A stretch of DNA of 64,000 nucleotides, from assembly GCA_025059375.1 (NCBI GenBank), contig JANXDO010000001.1:350097-414096 (forward strand), written 5' to 3'. The translations under genes were made by a program, and so were the position numbers. Below the pieces are notes generated by a model that saw only the letters and a program-made list of their open reading frames with translations, did not search any database and was not told the origin of the DNA. Numbering within the stretch: position 1 is the stretch's first letter; each line of letters opens with the position of its first letter. This DNA is from Candidatus Nezhaarchaeota archaeon (GTDB taxonomy: Archaea; Thermoproteota; Methanomethylicia; Nezhaarchaeales; WYZ-LMO8). Of this stretch, positions 40,935-48,762 are shown piece after piece.

Positions 40935-43783
40935 TGAGTAGCAACCCCACCATGAAGCCTGCGCATGTGAGACCTGTAAAGCCTATACACAAATAACCCT
41001 ACAACTGCCAAGAGGACGGTGACTGCAACGATGACCACTATACTTAGAGTAGGTATTGGGGATCCTTGAACGGTTACTTCAGTCTCCCGTTGAATTCTAG
41101 TCATGCTGATATTAAGCTCCCTAAGCTCGTACTCATTGAATATGTTGTAGTAGCCTATGATTACATTGACTATGTTGCTAGTTGCTTTCACCCCATTGAG
41201 ATCAACTCTAAAAGCTACCTGACCTCCAGGCTCTAAGTCGCCAATAAATGAGCTCGAGGATACATTCCCACTCACGACCTTAACCTCAATCCTGTAGGCG
41301 ATTGCCGACCCATAATTTATGAGAACCCCACTAACCCTAGCGGATCCATCGTATAATTCAGCCCTTAAGTCCCTCGCTACTACATCTATGAATGGCTCTA
41401 AGGCTATAGTTATTGAGGTATCGTAGCTATGTAGGTAACCACTTGCATCCTTATACGATATGGATATCGTGAAGGGGACGACACCGTAATTCACAATTGT
41501 CGTTGCCCCCATGACCGTTTGATAGCCTAGCGGGTTAAAGGCGAAAGTAATGGGGATTCCTATCTCTGAATTAGCTTCAAGAGCATCAAGGTATACCGTT
41601 GATGGCGTCGCGATGAGTATGGGGGTTCCTTGAGCGGGCCTAATAGTCAAATACACATTGTGTGCTGAGGCGCTCCCAACGTTACGTAGTGTTAGAGTCA
41701 TATTGGTGTACTTGCTCTTTACGTTAAATGATCCTACAAGCCTAACGTCTATGTATTTTGTGGACCCAAGTACATATAGAGGAACATTAACTGAGTACTC
41801 TCTCCTGCATCCCCAGGAGTCTATGTAGCTGATCTTGCCTGGAGACCAGTAGACGCCAGTTGAGTTTACCAACACGTTTAGGGGAACCACGAAGGTGATC
41901 ATGTCTCCTCGCGAGTACCTCTGCTGAGCTGGTGAGGTCGCCATTGACCTGAGCATAGAAATGAGTGCCTGGATGTTCTGAGGAGTTAACTGTTGTGTCA
42001 TCTGAATTAGCTCAGGAGAAGCTGAAGCTATCTTAATCCTTGAAGTATTGTCGAGGGGGCTCAGGAAGCCTTTAGGTAAGTTTAGCTCTAGGACTACACC
42101 ATCCATTGAGTCTATGAAGTTATTGCGCACATCAACCCTCAAAATCATGCCGTAGGTGTTGGGCTCAGCAGACGATCCAAGCCAGCTTGTGCTTATTAGC
42201 TCCACAGCATTTGAATCGTTAACCACTACCATCGTTACCTTGTGTACTTCGTTCCTCCTAATTCCAGGACCACCAGAGTGAGCTATGTAGTCAAGCTCTA
42301 GGACAACTTCATAGCTACCAGGCATAACGTTACCAACAGAGATTCTGAAGGATAGGGTGGCACTTGAGTAGCTCGGAATAGGGCCATCCAAATACGAAGT
42401 TGCCTTTCCCTCTTCATCACCATAGAAGCCACTTGGAAGCTTAAGAGAAGCCCTTACTCCACTCACTTGGAATGGTAGCCTATTAGCTATGACCACTTGG
42501 TAAGTAGCGTTTTCAGTGTTGGGGAAAACGTTGTAATTGTTAAGCCACCCCTCTGAGACCACGTAGATACCGTAATCTCGAGCCCCGACGTACTCTTCGA
42601 TGAAGACTGGTGAGCTGTGGTTTGATCGCACCTTAACTAGAGTCCCTCCGCCCAAGTCAACCCAATATTCTAAGCTCATGACTATGCTGAAGGTTGCAGG
42701 GGCATTAACTGCTATGTCGAAGTAGAGAGTTAAGCTACATGAGCCCCCCGCTGGTATCCTTGCTGAGTACACGTCAACTGACTTTATCGGTCTCAGATGG
42801 GGTGATGAGGCGTTCAACTTCAAGCTTACCGCATCGTACTCCCCAATGTTCAGTATAGTCACCGTGAGGGGTATGTAGCGTGAGCCTTGATATGATGGTT
42901 GAGGTCTAGCTTCACCCCACTGAATAGTTATAGGGTTAAGCACGAAGAGATCACTAGTTAAGCTATCAACCTTGACTCGAACCACTAACGTCGATGATGC
43001 GCTGTAAGCGACACCATCAGGAGTCTCAGCTGCACCATCGATTGTCAAAGTTGCACTGTAGTATCCTGCCGCTAAACTTTCATCTATATCTATGTCACTA
43101 AACTGAAGGGTAACTTGGTTGCCAACCGCCACATAGCCCATCTGAGCCTGAACTTGGCTTGGCCTCATGCCACTTGGAAGGCTGACCCTCACTATGGCAC
43201 TTCTTAAGTTGCACTCACCATTATTCCTCAAAGTCACCCTAAGTGCCGTATCTATGGTTCCAGGATATGCTCCTGGAGCCCATGAAGAGTCGACGACATC
43301 AAACCTCAGCTCTGGGTATTGAGATATCGCTATTCGAACTGGAATACTCTCATTGTGGAGACCCGTACTATTCCTATAGCTTACAACTAGATTCACCATA
43401 TAAGTTCTGGGGATCACACTCCTGTTCACGTCAAGGTAGAAGTTGAAGTAAACTACATCACCCCCCTTAACTTCAATTACTGTTGACCCGTTGAGATCCC
43501 TTGCAGGTGAACACAAGCTAGAGCCGAGACTTGGAGTTACACCATTAGGTAAATTCTCGAGACAGCCAACAACGGCATATATCGGCGTGGCGCCTCTGTA
43601 GCGCACGTCCACCCTTAACTGTGCCCCCCTACTTCCTGGATAGACATCTGTGCTCGCTGATGACTTGAACGTCGTGGATAAGGTTTCGAAAGACTGGTTA
43701 TCTGCATGAACCTGAGTAAATGAATTAACTAAGCTCAAGACAATCAAGATGATTATAGCAACACAGAGCGTTCTACTCTTCAT
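40931..43783 (-). CDS. Large secreted, membrane-anchored surface protein with COG1361/NEW3-like repeats
   Basis: A 950-residue protein. It has an N-terminal signal sequence (VAIIILIVLSLVNSFTQVHA), many beta-sandwich repeats and a C-terminal transmembrane helix (TLSIVVIVAVTVLLAVVGLF) with a basic cytoplasmic tail. The repeats carry phrases such as NNGECNLRSAIVRVSLPSGM, LRNVGSASAHNVYLTI and NYGSAIAYRIEVKV, typical of the CARDB/NEW3-like COG1361 S-layer-associated domains. Many N-x-S/T sequons suggest N-glycosylation. Coupled translation with a MacB-type permease is a common archaeal arrangement and suggests a surface-bound partner of the ABC system. Confidence 0.8.
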   Translation of the reverse strand: MKSRTLCVAIIILIVLSLVNSFTQVHADNQSFETLSTTFKSSASTDVYPGSRGAQLRVDVRYRGATPIYAVVGCLENLPNGVTPSLGSSLCSPARDLNGSTVIEVKGGDVVYFNFYLDVNRSVIPRTYMVNLVVSYRNSTGLHNESIPVRIAISQYPELRFDVVDSSWAPGAYPGTIDTALRVTLRNNGECNLRSAIVRVSLPSGMRPSQVQAQMGYVAVGNQVTLQFSDIDIDESLAAGYYSATLTIDGAAETPDGVAYSASSTLVVRVKVDSLTSDLFVLNPITIQWGEARPQPSYQGSRYIPLTVTILNIGEYDAVSLKLNASSPHLRPIKSVDVYSARIPAGGSCSLTLYFDIAVNAPATFSIVMSLEYWVDLGGGTLVKVRSNHSSPVFIEEYVGARDYGIYVVSEGWLNNYNVFPNTENATYQVVIANRLPFQVSGVRASLKLPSGFYGDEEGKATSYLDGPIPSYSSATLSFRISVGNVMPGSYEVVLELDYIAHSGGPGIRRNEVHKVTMVVVNDSNAVELISTSWLGSSAEPNTYGMILRVDVRNNFIDSMDGVVLELNLPKGFLSPLDNTSRIKIASASPELIQMTQQLTPQNIQALISMLRSMATSPAQQRYSRGDMITFVVPLNVLVNSTGVYWSPGKISYIDSWGCRREYSVNVPLYVLGSTKYIDVRLVGSFNVKSKYTNMTLTLRNVGSASAHNVYLTIRPAQGTPILIATPSTVYLDALEANSEIGIPITFAFNPLGYQTVMGATTIVNYGVVPFTISISYKDASGYLHSYDTSITIALEPFIDVVARDLRAELYDGSARVSGVLINYGSAIAYRIEVKVVSGNVSSSSFIGDLEPGGQVAFRVDLNGVKATSNIVNVIIGYYNIFNEYELRELNISMTRIQRETEVTVQGSPIPTLSIVVIVAVTVLLAVVGLFVYRLYRSHMRRLHGGVATQ

Positions 43784-43924
43784 GGCCGCTACCTAACCGT
43801 CCAGCTTTTTTCTTCCTCCATCCTCTTCATAAATATGTCGCTAAGCAATGGCTTTAGCTCAGTTGGCATGCCGGTTTTCAAGTTTAATGATGCTCGAGAA
43901 GATCAGATTGCAGGGTCATAACTT

Positions 43925-43955
43925 CTTAAAAATTTGATACTCTCGTTTTGAGAGT
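43925..43955 (+). promoter_or_regulatory. TATA element followed by a 6-base inverted repeat, candidate operator
   Basis: CTTAAAAATTT (43925-43935) is followed at 43939-43955 by ACTCTCGTTTTGAGAGT, perfect 6-base arms with a 5-base spacer, at or just before the expected transcription start. It lies between the divergent surface-protein gene and the membrane cassette whose last gene is a winged-helix regulator, so it may be that regulator's site. Inference from position. Confidence 0.45.
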
Positions 43956-44001
43956 CTCCCTTAATAGTAAGGCTAACCTTCCTCTCTATGAGGCTGGGAT
44001 A

Positions 44002-44505
44002 ATGAAGAAAGGTAAGATAGTGCTGGTAGCCCTGCTAACAGCTATGATGGTTGTCCTAATAAGCTACTTAGCTTATGCGGAGACCACTAATGTCAATGCT
44101 AACACTAGGAACAACAGTGCTATGCCCATCCCCCCCGGCGTTTGGAAGCCATTAAGTGTAAAGGGTCCACGATTAGCATGGAAATTCATTGAAGTTAGCC
44201 CAGAATACAATTCCACTGTGATCAAGATACTGCAATCGAGTGAGGATGTTTCTAGGTTATTGGGTGAGGGCTATCGTATAGCTTCAATTCGGCCGTTGAT
44301 AAAGGCTTACGTTAGTGGTAATGGTGACGTTACACTGAAGGCCACGGAGGCTTTAGCTGTACTGACGAACAATTCTTCAGTATACGTCTATAAGGTAGAT
44401 ATATCAAATGAGACAGTCACGCTACTCTTCTACATTAACAAGGCTGCTATCCAGGGTAGTGGGTGGAGCATGCCGCTAGGAAAGTGTCGATGTAGATCGT
44501 CATAG
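44002..44505 (+). CDS. Secreted or membrane-anchored hypothetical protein
   Basis: Not recognised. From ATG 44002 the protein has 167 residues. Its basic N-terminus and hydrophobic helix (KIVLVALLTAMMVVLISYLAYA) form a signal peptide or anchor. A Thr/Asn-rich linker and a small mixed domain with several glycosylation sequons follow. It ends shortly after a cysteine pair, GKCRC. The frame extends up to TTG 43948, but that lies within the inverted repeat and adds no signal-like sequence. It is the first of four plus-strand genes ending with a winged-helix regulator, placed inside an ABC export locus. Confidence 0.6.
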   Translation: MKKGKIVLVALLTAMMVVLISYLAYAETTNVNANTRNNSAMPIPPGVWKPLSVKGPRLAWKFIEVSPEYNSTVIKILQSSEDVSRLLGEGYRIASIRPLIKAYVSGNGDVTLKATEALAVLTNNSSVYVYKVDISNETVTLLFYINKAAIQGSGWSMPLGKCRCRSS

Positions 44506-44568
44506 CAATATGGCATCCCCATAACTTTTTTAGTTTTAAAGACATAACCTAAGTCGTGAGGGACCTCC

Positions 44569-45042
44569 TTGAAGGCAAGGTACTTAACCCTACTGTTTGG
44601 GGTGATAGCGCTCCTGCTAGTCGCTCCAGCCTACATCTACCTTACCTATCCAAACGCGGACGAAGGTGATGAGGCTCTAGAGACCATGCTACCAGACGTC
44701 CCGATTAAGCCCCCTCCATTCCTTAAAGGATTCATGAGGTACGGGCTGTCTAAGGGCAAGAGCATTGTTAGCGAATTTTCAATTAAAGCTATTAACTATG
44801 AAGTGTATGCTCATAGGTTAGACACTAACGAGAGGATATTACTGCTACTGACACCTCACTACCTAGAGAGGTCGACAAGTAAGGTCTTGAGTAGAGATGA
44901 GCTGAGAACACTGATCATGGAGAAGTCGCCTAATTTAATGGTCCTTGAACTATTCGATACTCATAGAGGTAAGGTTGGAGTAGTCCTAATGGTAAAGCTG
45001 AATAGCGAAGAATACCTTACTTTGAGGCTTTCGAGGCGATGA
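44569..45042 (+). CDS. Membrane-anchored hypothetical protein
   Basis: Not recognised. 157 residues: a hydrophobic N-terminal anchor (LTLLFGVIALLLVAPAYIYL) followed by a Pro-rich linker and a small soluble domain of alternating strands and helices. A TATA-like element TTTTAAAG (about 44535-44542) lies some 30 bases before the TTG start at 44569, so it may have its own leaderless transcript. It overlaps the following membrane protein gene by four bases. The general plan (anchor plus small exported domain) resembles that of the preceding gene, without visible sequence similarity. Confidence 0.6.
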   Translation: MKARYLTLLFGVIALLLVAPAYIYLTYPNADEGDEALETMLPDVPIKPPPFLKGFMRYGLSKGKSIVSEFSIKAINYEVYAHRLDTNERILLLLTPHYLERSTSKVLSRDELRTLIMEKSPNLMVLELFDTHRGKVGVVLMVKLNSEEYLTLRLSRR

Positions 45043-45611
45043 ATTTGGATCCCTATCAAGTGACCCTCATAATTTTGGGCACTCTATGTTCTGCACTATT
45101 CTTTCTTGTCTTCACCATGCTCTTAAGAGTGTACTTAAGGGTTAGAGTGGAGCTCTTAGTTTTCTTCTCCTTCTCGTTCTTGTTATTGGCTTTAGGTCAA
45201 GTAGCGTCAGCACTATCAATCATAATTGATCAGCCAAGACTCTCGCTCACATTGTTTACGTCATCGTCATCCATAACCTCCATAGGCTTCTTACTAATGT
45301 TATTTTCTTTACTAAGGCGTGGCAAGGAGGAGGCTTTAGCCGTAACCGTCCCCTTGCTATTAATCGCTGCACCTGATGTCGCGGCCTTTGCTCTATCTCT
45401 GGCTGCCTCCATGATCATTCGTGGAAAGCACTTAAAGATGTACGTCATGGCACTATCAGCATCATACCTAATTAGAGGCTTCGGATCAATACTACTGCCA
45501 ATGGGGGTTGGGGCTTACGTCCTCATAACGTCCGAACTCCTAAAAGCGATAGCTACATCGTTGTTTGCGATGTACCACTTGGGCAAGGTAACAATCCATG
45601 AGGAAGCGTAG
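45039..45611 (+). CDS. Polytopic membrane protein, six or so helices
   Basis: Not recognised. A 190-residue integral membrane protein with about six hydrophobic segments and short basic loops (RVYLRVRVE, LLRRGKEEA, IIRGKHLKMYV). No transport or enzyme signature is visible. It overlaps the upstream anchored protein by four bases (ATGA) and the downstream winged-helix gene by 14 bases. The three are therefore translated as one unit. The layout resembles archaeal sensor-like membrane proteins encoded with small DNA-binding regulators, which is a guess from context. Confidence 0.6.
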   Translation: MNLDPYQVTLIILGTLCSALFFLVFTMLLRVYLRVRVELLVFFSFSFLLLALGQVASALSIIIDQPRLSLTLFTSSSSITSIGFLLMLFSLLRRGKEEALAVTVPLLLIAAPDVAAFALSLAASMIIRGKHLKMYVMALSASYLIRGFGSILLPMGVGAYVLITSELLKAIATSLFAMYHLGKVTIHEEA

Positions 45612-45873
45612 CAGGCTAGACATAGTCTTTGAAATATTAGAGGCAATACATGATGAGGGGGAATTAGGTCCCACTAAACTCTCTATCATGATTAATCTGT
45701 CCTACGATAGGGTGAAGAAGATCCTCGATGACATGCTTAAGAAGAAGCTAATTGAGGTATCTCCCAACCAACGCCAAGGCTCAACAGCATTTAGGTTAAC
45801 ATCAAGAGGTTTAACGCTTCTATCCGAGTTGAGGAGAGTGAGGAAGCTTTTAGAGGATTATGGTTTAGTGTAA
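45598..45873 (+). CDS. Winged-helix transcriptional regulator
   Basis: A 91-residue single-domain protein. The helix-turn-helix is LGPTKLSIMINLSYDRVKKIL (about residues 22-42), followed by the wing region EVSPNQRQGSTAFRLTSRG and a C-terminal helix for dimerisation. This is the pattern of small archaeal winged-helix regulators (COG3432-like). It ends the four-gene membrane cassette and overlaps the membrane protein gene. Autoregulation through the inverted repeat at 43939-43955 is plausible but untested. Confidence 0.8.
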   Translation: MRKRSRLDIVFEILEAIHDEGELGPTKLSIMINLSYDRVKKILDDMLKKKLIEVSPNQRQGSTAFRLTSRGLTLLSELRRVRKLLEDYGLV

Positions 45874-45931
45874 TGGTTTGTAATTGAAAATTCCAAGGTA
45901 TCGAGACCTTCACGTACTAATGGGCTTCCTT

Positions 45932-46657
45932 CTACATTTTCACTATACTCTTACCTCTATCGGGCTCCTTAACGTCAACTATGACCCCATCTCTTATGAC
46001 GTATATTCTGTTCGTACAGTTAGCTACCTCGGGGTTATGAGTGACTATGATTATTGTTTGCCCCATCCTGTTTAGCTCAAGAAACGTATTCATAACAACT
46101 TTTGCCGATGTCATGTCTAAGTTTCCTGTGGGTTCGTCAGCGAGTATTATTGAGGGGGACGTGACAATAGCTCTAGCAATGGCAACCCTCTGCTGCTGTC
46201 CCCCTGATAGCTGGGTTGGCCTTTTAATAAGCCAACTTTCATCGCCACCCACCTTGTGTAGAGCATCTAAAACAATCTTTTGCCTAACGTTCCTCGATAA
46301 CCCTCTAGCTATTAATGGTAGCTCTATGTTCTCGAGGACTGTGAGCCTACCTACTAAGTTGAACTGTTGGAATACGAAGCCCACCTTATAGTTCCTGAAC
46401 ATAGCGAGCTCTCTATCACTTAAGGTAGCTGTGTCCACACCGTCGATGTACACCTTCCCTTTAGTCGGTCTATCAAGCGAACCTATTATGTTGAGGAGGG
46501 TCGTCTTGCCTGAACCAGATGGACCCATTATGGCTATGATGTCTCCCCTCTTAACTCTAAGATTTACTCCACGTAGTGCCCAAGTAACTACCTCACCAGT
46601 TCTGTAACACTTGTAGACGTTCTCAACCACAACAACATCGTCATTCATGCCCATCAT
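45932..46657 (-). CDS. LolD/MacB-type ABC transporter ATPase
   Basis: An ATP-binding subunit with Walker [14 protein letters not shown]-loop [13 protein letters not shown], signature [14 protein letters not shown], Walker [13 protein letters not shown] and H-loop VTHNPEV, all intact. The family is the LolD/MacB exporter or mechanotransmission type, matching the FtsX-like permease at 39696-40934. I prefer ATG 46657. A longer frame to GTG 46708 overlaps the eL13 gene and adds residues (SRNTNCLAPQPW) unlike the family. It follows eL13 closely on the minus strand, so it may be co-transcribed with a ribosomal protein gene. Confidence 0.9.
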   Translation of the reverse strand: MMGMNDDVVVVENVYKCYRTGEVVTWALRGVNLRVKRGDIIAIMGPSGSGKTTLLNIIGSLDRPTKGKVYIDGVDTATLSDRELAMFRNYKVGFVFQQFNLVGRLTVLENIELPLIARGLSRNVRQKIVLDALHKVGGDESWLIKRPTQLSGGQQQRVAIARAIVTSPSIILADEPTGNLDMTSAKVVMNTFLELNRMGQTIIIVTHNPEVANCTNRIYVIRDGVIVDVKEPDRGKSIVKM

Positions 46658-46704
46658 CCAGGGTTGTGGAGCTAAACAGTTTGTGTTTCGAGATCTATGT
46701 ACAC

Positions 46705-46941
46705 TCACAAAGTGTACTGAATGCTCTTTAAGAACTCTTTCAGCGCGTTGACGTTAACCTCATGACTTGTCCTCCTCCTAACATCAATTTTCAAGCCAAG
46801 CCTCTTAGCTCTCTTAACATCTAGCCCCACAGCTTTAAGCTCTGATATGCTGAAGCCTCTTCCAATCCTGGTTTTAGCGGGCAACCCTCCACGCGAATGA
46901 GCTTGAACGAGAGGCTTTGGGGCTCTGCTGCTAAGGCTCAT
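46705..46941 (-). CDS. rpl13e: Ribosomal protein eL13 (L13e), archaeal short form
   Basis: A 78-residue basic protein with the L13e pattern: AHSRGGLPAKTRIGRGFSI, ELKAVGLDVKRAKRLGLKI and VDVRRRTSHEVNVNALKEFL. Archaeal eL13 is found mainly in TACK and related lineages and is missing from most Euryarchaeota, so it helps place the organism. The ATG at 46941 is preceded by a good Shine-Dalgarno, GAGGTG, five bases upstream on the minus strand. It is upstream of the ABC ATPase gene. Confidence 0.85.
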   Translation of the reverse strand: MSLSSRAPKPLVQAHSRGGLPAKTRIGRGFSISELKAVGLDVKRAKRLGLKIDVRRRTSHEVNVNALKEFLKSIQYTL

Positions 46942-47087
46942 GTACTCACCTCAAATCACGACTATGACAAACCTCTTAAAGTTATCGCTATGTTCATAAG
47001 CACAATGAGCCATAAGCGTCAGCGAGCTTAGGTTGGACCTCACGACGCCAGGAGATGACGCCTATACATGTTTGTCCCTCTAAAAGT

Positions 47088-47123
47088 CCTTATATAGCAT
47101 GGCCATAGTATCTCGTTGAGAGT
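47088..47123 (+). promoter_or_regulatory. Promoter of the DHPS-like gene with small inverted repeat
   Basis: TATA element CCTTATATAGC (47088-47098) lies about 30 bases before ATG 47124, giving a leaderless transcript. TCTCGTTGAGA (47111-47121) is a short inverted repeat right at the expected start. It shares CTCGTT and GAGAGT with the element at 43939-43955. Confidence 0.45.
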
Positions 47124-48677
47124 ATGAGAGTGCTACTGGTAACTGGTAAGGCGGCGTTCAAGATCGTTGAGGAGCATGCCTCAAAATCGGGTGTCGACTT
47201 TGAGGTCTACGTGATGCCTCACGAGGTCGCAGCCCTCATACCAATTCGCGAGATAGCTAAGAAGCTTAAAGCAGACAACGTTAAGGGCTTCGACTTCATA
47301 TTACTGCCGGGACTTGTTAGTGGTGATGCCTCAATAGTAGAGAAGGAAGTTGGGATACCAACATTTAAGGGCCCCATTCATGCGGCTGACCTGCCTTATG
47401 TCCTATCTATTCTAGGTAAAGTAGGGCTCTCTAAGATTGAGCCAGCTTGTAAACTTTTGAGTTTAAACAGGAAGGTTGATGATGAAGCTGAGCTTAAAGC
47501 TATTGAGGATGAGCTTAGGAAGAGAGCACTCTTCAATGTAGCTGATATACCGATAGCCAGGGGATCGTTGAGGGTTGTAGCTGAGATAACCTTCGCTCCA
47601 AGCAAGGGAGTTGAGGGAACTGTAGCTGAAGCTAGCGAATTTAAGATGGCTGGGGCGGACATCATAGACATAGGTATGATAGCTGGTGAGAGCAAGCCCG
47701 ACTTAGCTTATAAACTGACTAAGGCTGTCAAGAGCAAGATTGGTGGAGCTGTAAGCATAGATTCGCTGACTCCAAATGAAATTGTAGCTGCCGTCAATGC
47801 TGGGGCTGACTTAGTAATAAGCGTTGATGCAGGGATAATCGATGATCTCGAGGGCTTAAACCGTGATGTAGCTCTCGTCGTGACACCAACTAACGTCAAG
47901 AAGGGCTACTACCCAAGCACGATAAGTGAGAAAATTAGAGGGCTTGAAGGTGTAATAGAAGCTGCTAGGAGCATGGGCTTTAGGAAGATCATCGCAGACC
48001 CAATACTAAGCCCACCATTACAACCAAGCCTCCTCGAGTCATTAGTAACGTACTACGAGTTCGGTAGAAAGCATCCAGACATTCCACTAATGATTGGCGT
48101 CGGGAACGTTACAGAGCTCATGGACGTCGATAGCATCGGAGTCAATGGGTTAATGGCGGCCATAGCCGCTGAACTGGACGCCTCATTAATCTTAACTACT
48201 GAAGCAAGCAATAAGACTAGAGGTTGCGTTAGAGAGCTCTGCATAGCGGTTAAGATGGCTAAGCTCTCAAGAAGAAGATCTAAGCCTATGAAGGACCTAA
48301 GCTTAAACCTCTTATCAATCAAGGAAAAGAGGGAACTAACCATACCGTTAGAGGCTATAGGGGCTAAAGAAGCAATAAAAGCTTCTCCAAGAATCTCCAG
48401 AGCCTTAGATCCAGGCGGCTACATCAAGATAACTATCGATAGGAAGCGAGGAGCCATACTAGCTTCACACTTCAAGAATGGAAAAGTCACGTGCACCATA
48501 GAGGGATTGAAGGCGCACGACATATATAGTGAGCTCATTTGGAGAGGGCTCATAACCACCCTAGATCATGCAGCATACGTGGGTAAGGAGCTCTACAAAG
48601 CTGAGCTAGCACTTAAACTTGGTAAGAGTTACATTCAAGATGACGAACTAAACTTTGGCTTTAAAGGTGCAAATTAG
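47124..48677 (+). CDS. Dihydropteroate-synthase-like protein of tetrahydromethanopterin synthesis
   Basis: A 517-residue archaeal protein. An N-terminal domain of about 160 residues (starting MRVLLVTGKAAFKIV) is followed by a dihydropteroate-synthase-like TIM barrel. EGTVAEASEFKMAGADIIDIG, SIDSLTPNEIVAAVNAGADLVISVD, IADPILSPPLQPSLLES and GVGNVTELMD match its phosphate- and pterin-binding loops. A C-terminal domain follows. The long three-part architecture is that of the archaeal DHPS-related family linked to methanopterin synthesis rather than folate. It probably joins the pterin to the ribofuranosylaminobenzene moiety or acts near that step, but I cannot settle the exact reaction. It has its own leaderless promoter and no close partner gene. 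Confidence 0.75.
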   Translation: MRVLLVTGKAAFKIVEEHASKSGVDFEVYVMPHEVAALIPIREIAKKLKADNVKGFDFILLPGLVSGDASIVEKEVGIPTFKGPIHAADLPYVLSILGKVGLSKIEPACKLLSLNRKVDDEAELKAIEDELRKRALFNVADIPIARGSLRVVAEITFAPSKGVEGTVAEASEFKMAGADIIDIGMIAGESKPDLAYKLTKAVKSKIGGAVSIDSLTPNEIVAAVNAGADLVISVDAGIIDDLEGLNRDVALVVTPTNVKKGYYPSTISEKIRGLEGVIEAARSMGFRKIIADPILSPPLQPSLLESLVTYYEFGRKHPDIPLMIGVGNVTELMDVDSIGVNGLMAAIAAELDASLILTTEASNKTRGCVRELCIAVKMAKLSRRRSKPMKDLSLNLLSIKEKRELTIPLEAIGAKEAIKASPRISRALDPGGYIKITIDRKRGAILASHFKNGKVTCTIEGLKAHDIYSELIWRGLITTLDHAAYVGKELYKAELALKLGKSYIQDDELNFGFKGAN

Positions 48678-48725
48678 GACAAGGCTGAAGACGAACTTTC
48701 TGTTTAAATGACTTTAAGAGTAATC

Positions 48726-48758
48726 TTTTTAACGAAATTCTCGTTAATATCATGGAGG
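48726..48758 (+). promoter_or_regulatory. TATA, 7-base inverted repeat operator candidate and Shine-Dalgarno of the aksA-like operon
   Basis: TTTTTAA (48726-48732) is the TATA-like core. It overlaps a perfect inverted repeat at 48729-48747, TTAACGA-AATTC-TCGTTAA, with 7-base arms. GGAGG (48754-48758) precedes ATG 48763 by four bases. A repressor bound here would block the TATA box and the transcription start. Confidence 0.5.
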
Positions 48759-48762
48759 CCTA

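Noticed and set aside
45884-46075. 63-codon plus-strand frame after the winged-helix gene
   Set aside because: It is antisense to the end of the ABC ATPase gene and has no features of its own.
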